Positions 50,501 through 58,650 of a stretch of DNA of 58,650 nt are shown one piece after another. Source of the DNA: [Chlorobium] sp. 445 (GTDB lineage: Bacteria; Bacteroidota; Chlorobiia; Chlorobiales; Thermochlorobacteraceae). How positions within the stretch are numbered: the stretch's first letter is position 1; the number at the start of each line of letters is the position of its first letter. Location: contig NSLH01000017.1 of assembly GCA_002763895.1 (NCBI GenBank), forward strand, positions 1 to 58,650. Reading direction: 5' to 3'. The translations under genes were made by a program, and so were the position numbers. Below the pieces are notes generated by a model. It saw only the letters and a program-made list of their open reading frames with translations, made no database searches and had not been told where the DNA came from.

Positions 50501-53500
50501 CTATGCTTTTTGTTGTTCAAGTTCGGGATTCGGATTGCGCAGTTTAGCCAGATAGGTCGTTCTCGGCTTGACATTCAACTCACCGAGAAGTGCATAGTTG
50601 CGGTTCTGCGCTTTGATTTGCGAGACCTTGCTGTTTGGATCTCTGATATCGCCAAAGACGACGGCTTGCGTTGGGCACACTTGCTGACAGGCTGTCATGA
50701 TTTCACCGTCGACTACTTCTCGACCTTCATTTTTAGCCATAATCTTCGTTGTCTGAATGCGATGTACACAGTAGGTACATTTTTCCATCACACCGCGCGA
50801 GCGTACAGTTACCTCCGGGTTCATCGCCATTTTCGTGATTTCAGGAATCTCACGGTTCCAGACCACATTATCATTTTGATAGTTGAAGTAATTGAAACGG
50901 CGCACTTTGTAGGGGCAGTTATTGGCGCAGTAACGCGTGCCGATGCAACGGTTATAGACCATCGTATTTAGCCCTTCTTGATCATGCACGGTTGCTATGA
51001 CTGGGCAGACTTGTTCGCATGGGGCATTTTCACAATGCTGACAAGCCACAGGTTGATAGACAATTTCAGGCATATCGCCTTCGCCCGAGAAATAGCGGTC
51101 AATGCGAATCCAGTGCATGTGCCGACCTTTCGCCGTTTGCTCTTTGCCGACTACCGGCACATTGTTTTCGCTCTGACAGGCTACCACGCACGCATTGCAA
51201 CCAATACACGCATTGAGGTCAATCGTCATGCCCCATTGATGCCCTTCATCAAATTTGTAAGGCGATTCGTAGAGCTTCGATGGGGGATATTTCGTCAGAT
51301 GCGCATCCACAAAGTCAGGCTTTTGCTGATACTCTGCAAGTGTGCCTTCAATGACAATCGTTCGTCCTTCCATGTAACCGTAATACTGCGTGGAAGCCAC
51401 CAGCATGGTTTTGCCTGTTTTTACAACTTCCACGCCTGAGCAAAAGTCCATAGCATCGCTGGTACGCACGGCATAGACATTTGCACCTACACCGTTACCG
51501 ACGCGCCCTACCCTTTCACGACCATAGCCTAAGGCGACGGTAATTGAGCCGTCAGCATGTCCAGGCACAATCCACACCGGCAGCTCAACTTCGCGCCCTC
51601 TCACACGCAGCTTAATGACTTCGCGCTGTGTTTCATCTAAATTGAACTTCCATTTCAAGCCAAGTTGTCGCGCGGTCTCTTGGCTCATGAGCGCGGCATT
51701 ATCCCAGCAGATTTTGGTAATGGCTTCGGGCATTTCATGTAGCCAAGCGTTGTTGGCATATCGCCCGTCAAAGGTCGCCGTTGAAGGCTGAAAGCAGAGT
51801 TCAAGCCCTTTGGTCTCAGCATCAAACGGCTTTTGTGAGAACATCTGAGCAAGCTCTGCCGTGTTCAGCGTTGGCACAATAGGTTGTGCAGCACTGTTTT
51901 CAATGATACCATCATGCAACGCCTTTCGCCAGAAGTCTTCAAAGGCAAGCCCACTTAGCCCAGTGTGTTTTTGCCATGTCTCCTGCGTGAGTGCATAACC
52001 TTTGGCATCGACACCTGTGGTAATTAGGTTTAAGACCTCAATGGGTGAGCGCGTATCAAAAAGTGGTGCAATAAGCGGCTGGATGAGGCTTGCTGTACCA
52101 TCTGCAGCGCGTGCATCACCCCAAATTTCCAAGAAGTGTGCTCTCGGCAAATGCCATGTGGTCAGTGCTGATGTTTCATCATTGTGATAACTAAGGTGAA
52201 TCGAAGTTTTGACTTTCTTTAAGGCACCCTTGAAGTCCAAATCGGCTGGGGCGTTGTAGACAGGATTGCCGCCTAATATGACTAATGTTTCAACTTGACC
52301 TTCATGGATTGACTTCACGAATTTTCCAAATTCACTTCGGCTCGGCAGTGCAGCGTCTTTGAAGGGGACAAATGACAGTGTCTTGCCCAAATTTTCCAGT
52401 CCTGCGTTAATTGCAATCGCCAGAGCGTGCACAGGTGCCGGTTGTTCTCTGCCCACCACAACGAGCGATTTACCTTTGTTTGCAATCAGGTCTTTTGCCA
52501 CAGCTGCAATCCACTTCTTGTCAAACTCCATTTGTGGTGCGCTCAGTGCAGCTGACCCGGCAATCGCCACACCTTGATTTTTGAGCTCTATCGCTAAGGC
52601 AGCTAAGAACGCCCCGATGTGTCTTGACTGCATGCGCAAGCGATGATCCGCCATCGCTCCTGTTGCACTGAAAGCGTTTTCAACGACATAGAGCCGATTC
52701 ATCGTATCTTTTTCCGAGCTTACCCGTCGTCCGTCAATGAACGCACGTGCATTTACAATGCTTTCGGATTCTTTAAGCAAGAAATCTGCATCGAGTGCCA
52801 AAATGACCTGCGCGTTGCGGAAGTTGTAAATTGGTCGTAGCCTTTCACCTGTTGCCACGCGCACACCTTCGAAGATGTTTTCATCGCTGATGGGTTCGTA
52901 CGCCACGACTTCTGCTTGTGGAAAGGCTTTGAGACACTCACTCATCAAGCGCGCCTGTGTTGGTGAGGCAAACGATTCAGTCAGAATCGCCAAGCCTTGT
53001 CCTTTGTTCTCGACATAGCGCAAGAGTTCATTGCGCCAAAATTCGGTGAAGGCTTCCCACGACTGCTTTTCACCTGCTTTGAGCACATACTGCGAGCGAT
53101 CTGGGTCATAGAGATTCAGGATTTCTGCTTGCGTAAACGCACTGCCTGCTCCCAAGCTGGCTGGATGTTTTTCATTGCCCTCGATTTTGTTAGGTCTGCC
53201 TTCGTAGCTGCGCACTAACAAGCCATAAGCGGAAAGCCCAAAGGGCATTGTAGTTGCATAGTACTGTGCAACACCGGGCGTGATATCTTCGGGAGCTTTG
53301 ACATAGGGCACAATTTTCTCAACAGGCGACGGCAACTGGCAAGCCCTGCTAAAAGCAACGACGCGCCCATAATGGTGAGAAACTTGCGACGCGAAATCGG
53401 ATCGCTCATCTCCACAGCACTCTCGGGGAATTCTCGCTCTACCCACTCTTGAAACTCTGGTGAATTAGCCTCTTCTTCAAGAGCGCGCCAATATCTTTTG

Positions 53501-53544
53501 CCTGTGTGCGGCGTCTCTATTTTAGGTCGTGGCGTGCGTTTCAT
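50501..53544 (-). CDS. actB: Alternative complex III iron-sulfur subunit ActB (frameshifted)
   Basis: About 1014 residues. The N-terminus has a Tat-like twin-Arg signal with a lipobox (SRRKFLTIMGASLLLAG then LASC). A long molybdopterin-oxidoreductase-like but cofactor-free domain follows, then a C-terminal ferredoxin domain with Cys clusters CIGCNACVVAC, CQHCENAPCEQVC, CIGTRYCANNC and CTYCVHRI plus CQQVCPTQ, giving three [4Fe-4S] and one [3Fe-4S] in known ActB. The frame breaks at GG 53325-53326; one more C in the mRNA joins SCRR to PVEKIVPYVKAPEDI. It conducts electrons from quinol oxidation sites to ActA. Confidence 0.96.
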
Positions 53545-53590
53545 ACTTCAAAACTTGGTTTGATTTTCTAACAACTTCCTATGTGCCTCT

Positions 53591-54247
53591 TTATCGATGG
53601 CATGCCGAACACTCCGTCGGCGGATTGATCTTGCGCTTAGCTTTAAGTTCCGAGACAAATTCTGTATGATTTGTTGGCACAACCCAATTCATATTCGTTA
53701 CTTCGTTGACTGGTCGCAGATGCGGATCAGGATTTCGATGACAATCCAAGCACCAGCCCATAGAGAGCGCTTCTACTTGCATCACACCACGCTCATCCAT
53801 CTGCGCGACATTGCCGTGGCAGCTCTGGCATCCGATACCGACATTGACATGCACACTGTGGTTGAAATACGCATAGTCTGGCACTTTGTGCACTTTGATC
53901 CATTCGATTGGCTTGCCTGTGGTCCAGCTCTCACGCACCTTCAAGAGCTTTTCACTGTTCGGCAGCACATGCTTTTCGTGGCAGTTCATGCAGGTCTGTG
54001 TCGATGGCACGCTGGCATTTGCGGCTTTTTCAACGGTTGTGTGGCAGTAGCGACAATCCATGCCCAAGTCACCTGCATGCAGTTTATGACTATACGGTAC
54101 TGGCTGTTTGGGACGGTAGCCTACATCCAGCGCTTTAGGCGACCAGTAATACCAAATCAACAGCACGACCAGCACCAAGCCCCCAACAGTTCCAATTGCA
54201 AAGACCGTTGGAAATTTGTTGAGCCATCGCGGAAATAACTGCGCCAT
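53591..54247 (-). CDS. actA: Alternative complex III pentaheme cytochrome c, ActA
   Basis: 218 residues with one N-terminal transmembrane helix (about 15-37) and five CXXCH heme motifs: CRYCH, CMNCH, CQSCH, CLDCH and CSACH, the last at the C-terminus. The pentaheme chain carries electrons from ActB to ActE. 46 bases before actB, 50 bases after ctaB, all on the minus strand. Confidence 0.96.
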   Translation of the reverse strand: MAQLFPRWLNKFPTVFAIGTVGGLVLVVLLIWYYWSPKALDVGYRPKQPVPYSHKLHAGDLGMDCRYCHTTVEKAANASVPSTQTCMNCHEKHVLPNSEKLLKVRESWTTGKPIEWIKVHKVPDYAYFNHSVHVNVGIGCQSCHGNVAQMDERGVMQVEALSMGWCLDCHRNPDPHLRPVNEVTNMNWVVPTNHTEFVSELKAKRKINPPTECSACHR

Positions 54248-54297
54248 ATGAAACTCCTCAGATAGGTTATTTCTAATTTGTTAGCGTCTTTAATACC

Positions 54298-55257
54298 TTA
54301 GCTCCAGAGCAAATGCGTTGCTGTGCTACTTGCAATCAGTGCTGCAAATAGCCCGAAGAGATAGACAATAGAATACCCAAACAGGGCACGCACTGCTTCT
54401 TTGGTGCGATGTCTTCGTGCACCAAGCGTTTTCTTAACATAGAGCACACCAAGCCCCAGCGCCACAGCACCGAAGACATAGCTCTCAATGACAATTGCTA
54501 AAGCTACTGTTACACCGATTGTAATGAAAGTGTAAATCAGAATTTGCCGCATGGTCTCGTCGTCGCCTTTTACCACGGGCATCATTGGATAATTGACTTT
54601 CAAGTAATCTTCTTTGCAAAAAATCGCTAATGCCCAGAAGTGCGGAGGTGTCCAAAAAAACACAATTGCAAACAGCAGATAGGCTTCTAGCGCAACATTA
54701 CCTGTTATAGCTGCCCACACCCCAATAGGCGCCATTGCGCCAGCCGCGCCACCGATGACGATGTTTTGTGGAGTTGTCGGTTTGAGCCAAAGCGTGTAGA
54801 AAAATCCGTAAAAAAGAATCGTCCCTGTCGTAATGAGCGCGCTAAGCCAATTAAAGGCAAGAGCGAAAATGCCGATACCCACCGTTGCAATAATGACAAT
54901 AAAGCCAAGGGCTTGATTTGGTGTGAGTTTGCCTTGCGGCAACGGACGGCGCAATTTGGTACGTGCCATCTGCGCATCGACATTGCGCTCAAAGTATTGA
55001 TTGAGCGCATTTGCTGCCCCACCTGTGAGATAGACTGCAAAGAGAATGAGCGCAAACTGCAGTGGATCGTGCAGCACACTGCCTTCCAAGCACAGTGCTA
55101 CAGCTGCCGATAAGACAACCAGCAGCATAATTGTTGGCTTTGTTAAGAGCAGCAGACTTTTCAGCACTTCACCAACTGATTGGTGCGGTCTGCTCTCTTT
55201 TTGTGCAACCTTTGCAACCTTATTTAATTCCTTTAATTCCATGTTTGCATTGCACAT
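54298..55257 (-). CDS. ctaB: Protoheme IX farnesyltransferase (heme O synthase) CtaB
   Basis: 319 residues, nine transmembrane helices of the UbiA family. Conserved prenyl-diphosphate/heme motifs: ALNQYFERNVDAQMARTKLR and YTLWLKPTTPQNIVIGG. It makes heme O for the oxidase. No heme A synthase (ctaA) is in the window, although a caa3 enzyme needs heme A unless heme O is used; it may lie elsewhere. ATG 55242 is an alternative start. First gene of the operon. Confidence 0.94.
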   Translation of the reverse strand: MCNANMELKELNKVAKVAQKESRPHQSVGEVLKSLLLLTKPTIMLLVVLSAAVALCLEGSVLHDPLQFALILFAVYLTGGAANALNQYFERNVDAQMARTKLRRPLPQGKLTPNQALGFIVIIATVGIGIFALAFNWLSALITTGTILFYGFFYTLWLKPTTPQNIVIGGAAGAMAPIGVWAAITGNVALEAYLLFAIVFFWTPPHFWALAIFCKEDYLKVNYPMMPVVKGDDETMRQILIYTFITIGVTVALAIVIESYVFGAVALGLGVLYVKKTLGARRHRTKEAVRALFGYSIVYLFGLFAALIASSTATHLLWS

Positions 55258-55695
55258 TACTTATCATCAGGCACTGCATCTTGATGATGATAGTCTCAAA
55301 CAGATTTATGTTTGAGTCTGCTTGTCTTGAAAAATGTAGGAAAGAGCAAATGTACTTGCTTTGCTTGGTGTGTAGAAAAATGTGCAATGTTAGCGCTTAG
55401 AGAAAGGTACTTTGGGATTTCAGATGTTGCGTGTCTTGGGGCTTGCACACACCCACTGTAGCGGGTTGCGCTTTCCCAGAAGCTAAAGCTAACTGGGTTG
55501 CCAAATTCAGCGTGAGTGTTGCAAAGAGACTTCATACTACTACAGTTCATTTTTACTGTGCTCACTTGCGTAAAGCGATACTTCTGCTTTAACCTGCGCG
55601 GTGCGCGTGTGTTCATTTTTATTTTAGAACTGATGAATAATAGCAAAAAGTCTTTAACGATACAAGAAAAAAATTAGGATGCCGTGTGTTAGCTA
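55258..55695. other. 438-base non-coding leader of the respiratory operon
   Basis: I see no credible gene. A minus-strand frame of 116 codons (55646-55296) has an unconvincing composition, and no tRNA fold is visible. Two inverted repeats lie near ctaB: ATCATCA 55263-55269 with TGATGAT 55282-55288, and CTCAAAC 55295-55301 with GTTTGAG 55310-55316. They could be leader hairpins or an operator. A promoter for the operon should also lie here but no strong match stands out. Confidence 0.5.
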
Positions 55696-56112
55696 TTACG
55701 ATTGCTCTTCATCATCCAATTCATCGAGCTGAAGTTTTTCGCGGTGCTTGCGTAGTTCGGTGCGTCGCAGCCGTGCCTTCGTCCAGTTCTGTGTTCTGAC
55801 AAAGCGATAGATGCCGTAGAGTGCCAGCACCGCTGCAAGCGTTGTGCCATACTGTTCTGTGATAGGATTACGTCCAAGTTGGAAGTAGACACCAATCGCC
55901 AGTGCAAAAAAGAGCACAGCAAAGCCATAGCCTGTAATTTCTGTGAAAGTCAGTCCGCCAAAGATGGTGCGACTTTTGTTGCGCTCACGAATCTTTGCAC
56001 CAATGCTGCCTTTTTCAGGCAAGTAAATTTTTTCATCATCTGAATCTGCTGCGCCGTTTTTTTGCGCGCTGCCATTTCGTGGATAGTCTTCTCTTTCTCT
56101 TTCCTCGTTCAT
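55696..56112 (-). CDS. Hypothetical two-helix membrane protein
   Basis: 138 residues: an acidic/polar N-terminus (about 1-55), two transmembrane helices (about 60-80 and 90-108, FAVLFFALAIGVYFQLG and AAVLALYGIYRFV) and a charged tail rich in Arg, Lys, Glu and Asp. Not recognised. It sits upstream of ctaB on the same strand, 438 bases away, so it is probably a separate unit. Confidence 0.6.
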   Translation of the reverse strand: MNEEREREDYPRNGSAQKNGAADSDDEKIYLPEKGSIGAKIRERNKSRTIFGGLTFTEITGYGFAVLFFALAIGVYFQLGRNPITEQYGTTLAAVLALYGIYRFVRTQNWTKARLRRTELRKHREKLQLDELDDEEQS

Positions 56113-56279
56113 AGCTTTTTTAATCGCTTCGGTTTGAGTTTAGCAAAGTGCCAATAAGTTAGTGCATTTCAAGAGCAATTTCTACCTGGCTGCGCGGGCG
56201 CTAAAACAATACAGACAAGGATTGTTGCCGTGTCTCTGAACAAAGGGCTTGCAAAGCATGTGCTTCTTCAAGGCGAAGC

Positions 56280-57128
56280 TTAGTTCTTTCCTTTCATTAA
56301 CGCAGGCAGGGCACGTTTTGGTGCTGGTGTAGGTTTGCGCAACAGCGATCGCAGTGAATCTTGCTGATTGCTTTGCGACACAAGAAAGGGCGAGCGAATG
56401 TCAGATTGCTTGATGCGCACGAGCACATAAAACAACTCATCTTTCACAGCATTCCATCGCTCTAACACCTCAAGGTTTTTTAGTTGAAACTTGAGTTTCA
56501 GTGCTGTTGCAGTCTCATAGAGTCGCTCACGCGCAATGTTGCTCTCTCGAGCCAGACGAATCGAGTAGAACTTGGCAACTGTATTGGTCATAATGGCAAA
56601 AAAGGCTTGCTCTTCAGCAGTTTTCCATGCGTCGTTTTTATTGCCTTGCGACGTATAAAACCCTACGCCATAAGCGTATCCATTTTCTATCCAAAACCGC
56701 TTTTTAATCCAGTCAGGCTCTGGCAACTTTGAAATATCTATGAAGTTTCTTGGCACATCGATAGCTGAATCCAGTGAGAACAGGCAAGCCATGTCACGCC
56801 GTGCTACACTTGTAATAAAGCAATCGACTCGCTGCAGTCTTTCTTGAACTGTTTGCAACAGACTATCAGGGAAGTAGTAGTAATAGTCGCTCTCGATTAA
56901 GAAGCGGTCGTCATTCTCATTGGTATAGACAATGTATTTGCCATCTGCAATACACTCTTGATAGACGCAATACATGCGTGCACCATCAATTTCAGCTGGG
57001 GTACGGTTGTATGTAAACCCTATAACATGATGAGGATATCGTGCTGGATAAAGAAACCACTCAGGATAGACTTGGGCTTGCAGCCCCAGAGGCAAGAGCC
57101 AAGCGGATAGCAGCAGCAGGTACTTCAT
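56280..57128 (-). CDS. Secreted or periplasmic protein of unknown family, LPP20-like
   Basis: 282 residues with signal peptide MKYLLLLSAWLLPLGLQAQ. The body has conserved aromatic and charged segments (ENGYAYGVGFYTSQG, AWKTAEEQAFFAIMTNTVAKFYS) of the type seen in LPP20-family envelope proteins, with a Pro/Arg-rich tail. Family assignment is weak. The stop of the next unit and the terminator at 57179-57209 lie just upstream, so it has its own start region; it may be related to the neighbouring lipoprotein gene. Confidence 0.6.
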   Translation of the reverse strand: MKYLLLLSAWLLPLGLQAQVYPEWFLYPARYPHHVIGFTYNRTPAEIDGARMYCVYQECIADGKYIVYTNENDDRFLIESDYYYYFPDSLLQTVQERLQRVDCFITSVARRDMACLFSLDSAIDVPRNFIDISKLPEPDWIKKRFWIENGYAYGVGFYTSQGNKNDAWKTAEEQAFFAIMTNTVAKFYSIRLARESNIARERLYETATALKLKFQLKNLEVLERWNAVKDELFYVLVRIKQSDIRSPFLVSQSNQQDSLRSLLRKPTPAPKRALPALMKGKN

Positions 57129-57178
57129 ACAACAACTGGTTAGAGAGATTGGCAGGAAGCGACTTGTTCATGCCCCTC

Positions 57179-57209
57179 AAAAAAGAAGGGCGAAGGTTTG
57201 CTTCGCCCT
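57179..57209 (-). terminator. Terminator of the LPP20-like lipoprotein gene
   Basis: A 9-bp stem (AGGGCGAAG 57187-57195 with CTTCGCCCT 57201-57209), loop GTTTG, followed on the minus strand by TCTTTTTTG (57179-57186). It lies 19 bases after the lipoprotein stop at 57228. Confidence 0.85.
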
Positions 57210-57227
57210 CCGACTTTGTGCCCTATC

Positions 57228-57822
57228 TTACTTACTATCGTATTCCGCCATTTCTTTTTCGAGTTCTTTGTAGGCTTGTGATGCGCGGAATCTCTCGTAG
57301 AGCTTAGGATTAGTTTTTGTTTGATCAATGATTGATTGATTAAGCATATCAGGATCCATTCCATAGACCACATAGACACGATATTGTCCGTCCTTCTTTT
57401 TGTAGGCTTTTTGGCGGAGCGAGCTTCGTTGCGCCTTGCAAAACATTCTTACTGCTGACTTTCATGACATTGGTAAAAGCTTCGTTGATTTCAGGACCAC
57501 CTGCTGAGGTATTGCCTTGAATTTCTTCCGCAAACTTTTTGGTCAGGGTTTGCACTTTGGCTTCATAGCGCTCTGAGATTTTGCGCTGGCACTCCATCAC
57601 AGCTTTTTGCTCTGCAAAATCTTGGCGTGGTGACTCAGAGTAAGCGACTTCTGCAATACCTCCCTTTTTGTTGATGGTTTCAGCGAGCGTATACAGTTCA
57701 GGCGCCATCTGCTTGACTTCAGTAAATTCGTCTTCGGCTTGCTTGGCTGCGCCACCGCCACCACAACCGATTACTGACACAGTAATTGACGAGACAAGAA
57801 GAAGCGAAAGAAACACTCTCAT
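57228..57822 (-). CDS. LPP20-like lipoprotein (frameshifted)
   Basis: About 197 residues after correction. The lipoprotein signal is MRVFLSLLLVSSITVSVIGC followed by GGGG. An LPP20-like segment follows (IAEVAYSESPRQDFAEQKAV) and the C-terminus ends YKELEKEMAEYDSK. The frame breaks at the T5 run 57408-57412; dropping one base joins TKLAPPK to AYKKKDGQYRVYVVYG. The mature part is probably periplasmic or on the outer membrane; function unknown. Terminator at 57179-57209. Confidence 0.75.
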
Positions 57823-58032
57823 TGGAAAATCCTCCTATGGAATTAGTTGCTAATTTTACAAAGACTACGATTACAAGCTTACAAAGACAATCCTGCTGTT
57901 TTAGCAGTTCGTTCAAATATACGCTCTTTCCGATGCGGAAAAAAGTAACTCCGCACAACCTTTCTCGACAAAACTTCGTAAAGTTCGTACTTATTCAGAT
58001 GTCGTTTGCAGTCGTATAGACACAGGTGGGGC

Positions 58033-58061
58033 TTGAAGAAAGCCTAAAAATTTGCTACTTT
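58033..58061 (+). promoter_or_regulatory. Sigma70-like promoter of the OmpH gene
   Basis: TTGAAG 58033-58038 and TACTTT 58056-58061, 17 bases apart, 22 bases before the ATG at 58084. The element TTTGCTACTTT resembles TTTGCTATATT in the promoter proposed at 33785-33813. The short distance to the start implies a very short leader. Moderate support only. Confidence 0.45.
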
Positions 58062-58083
58062 CACGGCTCAAAATTTATACGCA

Positions 58084-58640
58084 ATGCCTCGCATTACGCT
58101 TGCAATAGGGCTCTTAGGAATTTTGCATTTATGCGTTGCGTGCGACACGCTGCTTGCTCAACAAAAAATAGGATTTATTGACTCGCAAGTTATCATTGAT
58201 GCTCTGCCCGAAGCACAAGATGCAAAGCGCAAGTTAGAGGCACTCTCTAACGAGTGGCAGGCTGAGATTAAAAGAAACGCGAAAACTTGGAGAGACTTTT
58301 TCAAGACTACCGCACGCGCGAAATTCTTTACACTGATGAAATCAAGAAGCAAAAGCAGAATGAGCTGCTTGCTGCAGAGAGAGAAATTTCAGAGTATCAA
58401 AATCAAAAATTTGGCGTAGATGGAGAATACTTCCGCAAGCAATCGGAATTGATGCGACCCATTCAAGACCGAATTTTTGCTTCGCTCAAGGAAGTTGCAA
58501 CAGCGGAAGGATATGACTTCGTTTTTGATAGAGCTTCAGATACACTTCTGCTCTACGCTAACGAAGAACATAATTTGACCAAGAAAGTTTTGGAGAAAGT
58601 CTCAAGCACGTTTCGTCGCACTTCACAATCTAATCGCTAA
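58084..58640 (+). CDS. OmpH/Skp-family periplasmic chaperone (frameshifted)
   Basis: About 186 residues after correction: signal peptide (residues about 1-25, ending LLAQQ), then KIGFIDSQVIIDALPEAQDA and a long helical coiled coil of the Skp type, ending in a conserved AEGYDFVFDRASDTLLLY. The frame breaks at the A4 run 58270-58273; one more A joins EIKKKRENL to ERLFQDYRTREI. Skp-like proteins escort outer-membrane proteins through the periplasm. A BamA-like gene is at 35175 in this window, but not adjacent. Confidence 0.9.
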
Positions 58641-58650
58641 TGCGAAGTTC

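Noticed and set aside
55296-55646. 116-codon frame on the minus strand upstream of ctaB
   Set aside because: Composition is unlike a real protein, no family pattern is visible and it overlaps the inverted repeats.
1-58650. CRISPR array, prophage, IS element or tRNA
   Set aside because: No regularly spaced repeats, transposase or integrase motifs, or cloverleaf with a T-arm were seen in any gap on either strand.

Overview
The window is a dense bacterial chromosome segment with no rRNA, tRNA, CRISPR array or mobile element that I can see. The gene content points to the Bacteroidota/Chlorobiota (Chlorobi) branch. It has a complete alternative complex III (ACIII) cluster joined to a caa3-type oxidase, a PorW/SprE-like lipoprotein of the type IX secretion/gliding apparatus, a TonB receptor with a carboxypeptidase-like N-terminal domain, a lamin-tail-domain surface protein, and little Shine-Dalgarno signal before starts. 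A Chloroherpeton- or Thermochlorobacter-like organism would fit, but that placement is inference: no photosynthesis gene or rRNA is present.

Layout. 0.2-3.3 kb: a hybrid histidine kinase with degenerate ATP-binding and first receiver domains, an Hpt domain, and a membrane protein ending at a clear terminator. 3.4-10 kb, minus strand: pstB, an unknown 565-residue protein, sbcC/rad50-like ATPase and der. 10.3-12.1 kb: a Gdx/SugE transporter and an AGCS amino-acid symporter. 12.3-18.2 kb, plus strand: MltD-like lytic transglycosylase, PorW-like TPR lipoprotein, PyrK, ArsA/Get3-like ATPase. 18-20.5 kb, minus strand: class III adenylate cyclase and an overlapping TPR lipoprotein. 20.7-22.8 kb: a Cdc48-type double AAA ATPase. 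22.8-26.5 kb, minus strand: panD, GlmU-like uridylyltransferase, a GHL10 glycoside hydrolase-like protein and a DHH phosphoesterase. 26.8-40.4 kb, plus strand: RidA, Fur, TonB receptor, exported MsrA, lamin-tail protein, M23 peptidase, DUF2795 protein, BamA/TamA-like protein, Rpe and an FG-GAP protein. 40.5-41.1 kb: a small lipoprotein. 41.3-55.3 kb, minus strand: the respiratory operon ctaB-actA-actB-three small membrane proteins-actC-actD-actE-actF-unknown-38-residue miniprotein-sco-coxB-coxA. 55.7-57.8 kb: a membrane protein and two envelope proteins. 58.1-58.6 kb: an OmpH/Skp chaperone.

How the genes work together. The 14-kb respiratory operon encodes a whole quinol-to-oxygen electron path: ACIII takes electrons from quinol, passes them through the mono- and pentaheme cytochromes, and the A2-type caa3 oxidase reduces oxygen. 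CtaB and SCO serve heme and CuA maturation. Three small membrane proteins lie between actB and actC, where I know of none in described ACIII operons; two of them look like tandem paralogues.

A dominant feature is that at least ten well-conserved genes are each broken by one single-base indel, mostly in short A or T homopolymers: sbcC, mltD, porW, pyrK, a TPR lipoprotein, cdc48, the TonB receptor, actB, actC, an LPP20-like gene and ompH; the DHH gene, the hybrid kinase/Hpt pair and one small ORF look the same. This reads as residual sequencing/assembly error, so these genes are annotated as single merged loci with the break noted.
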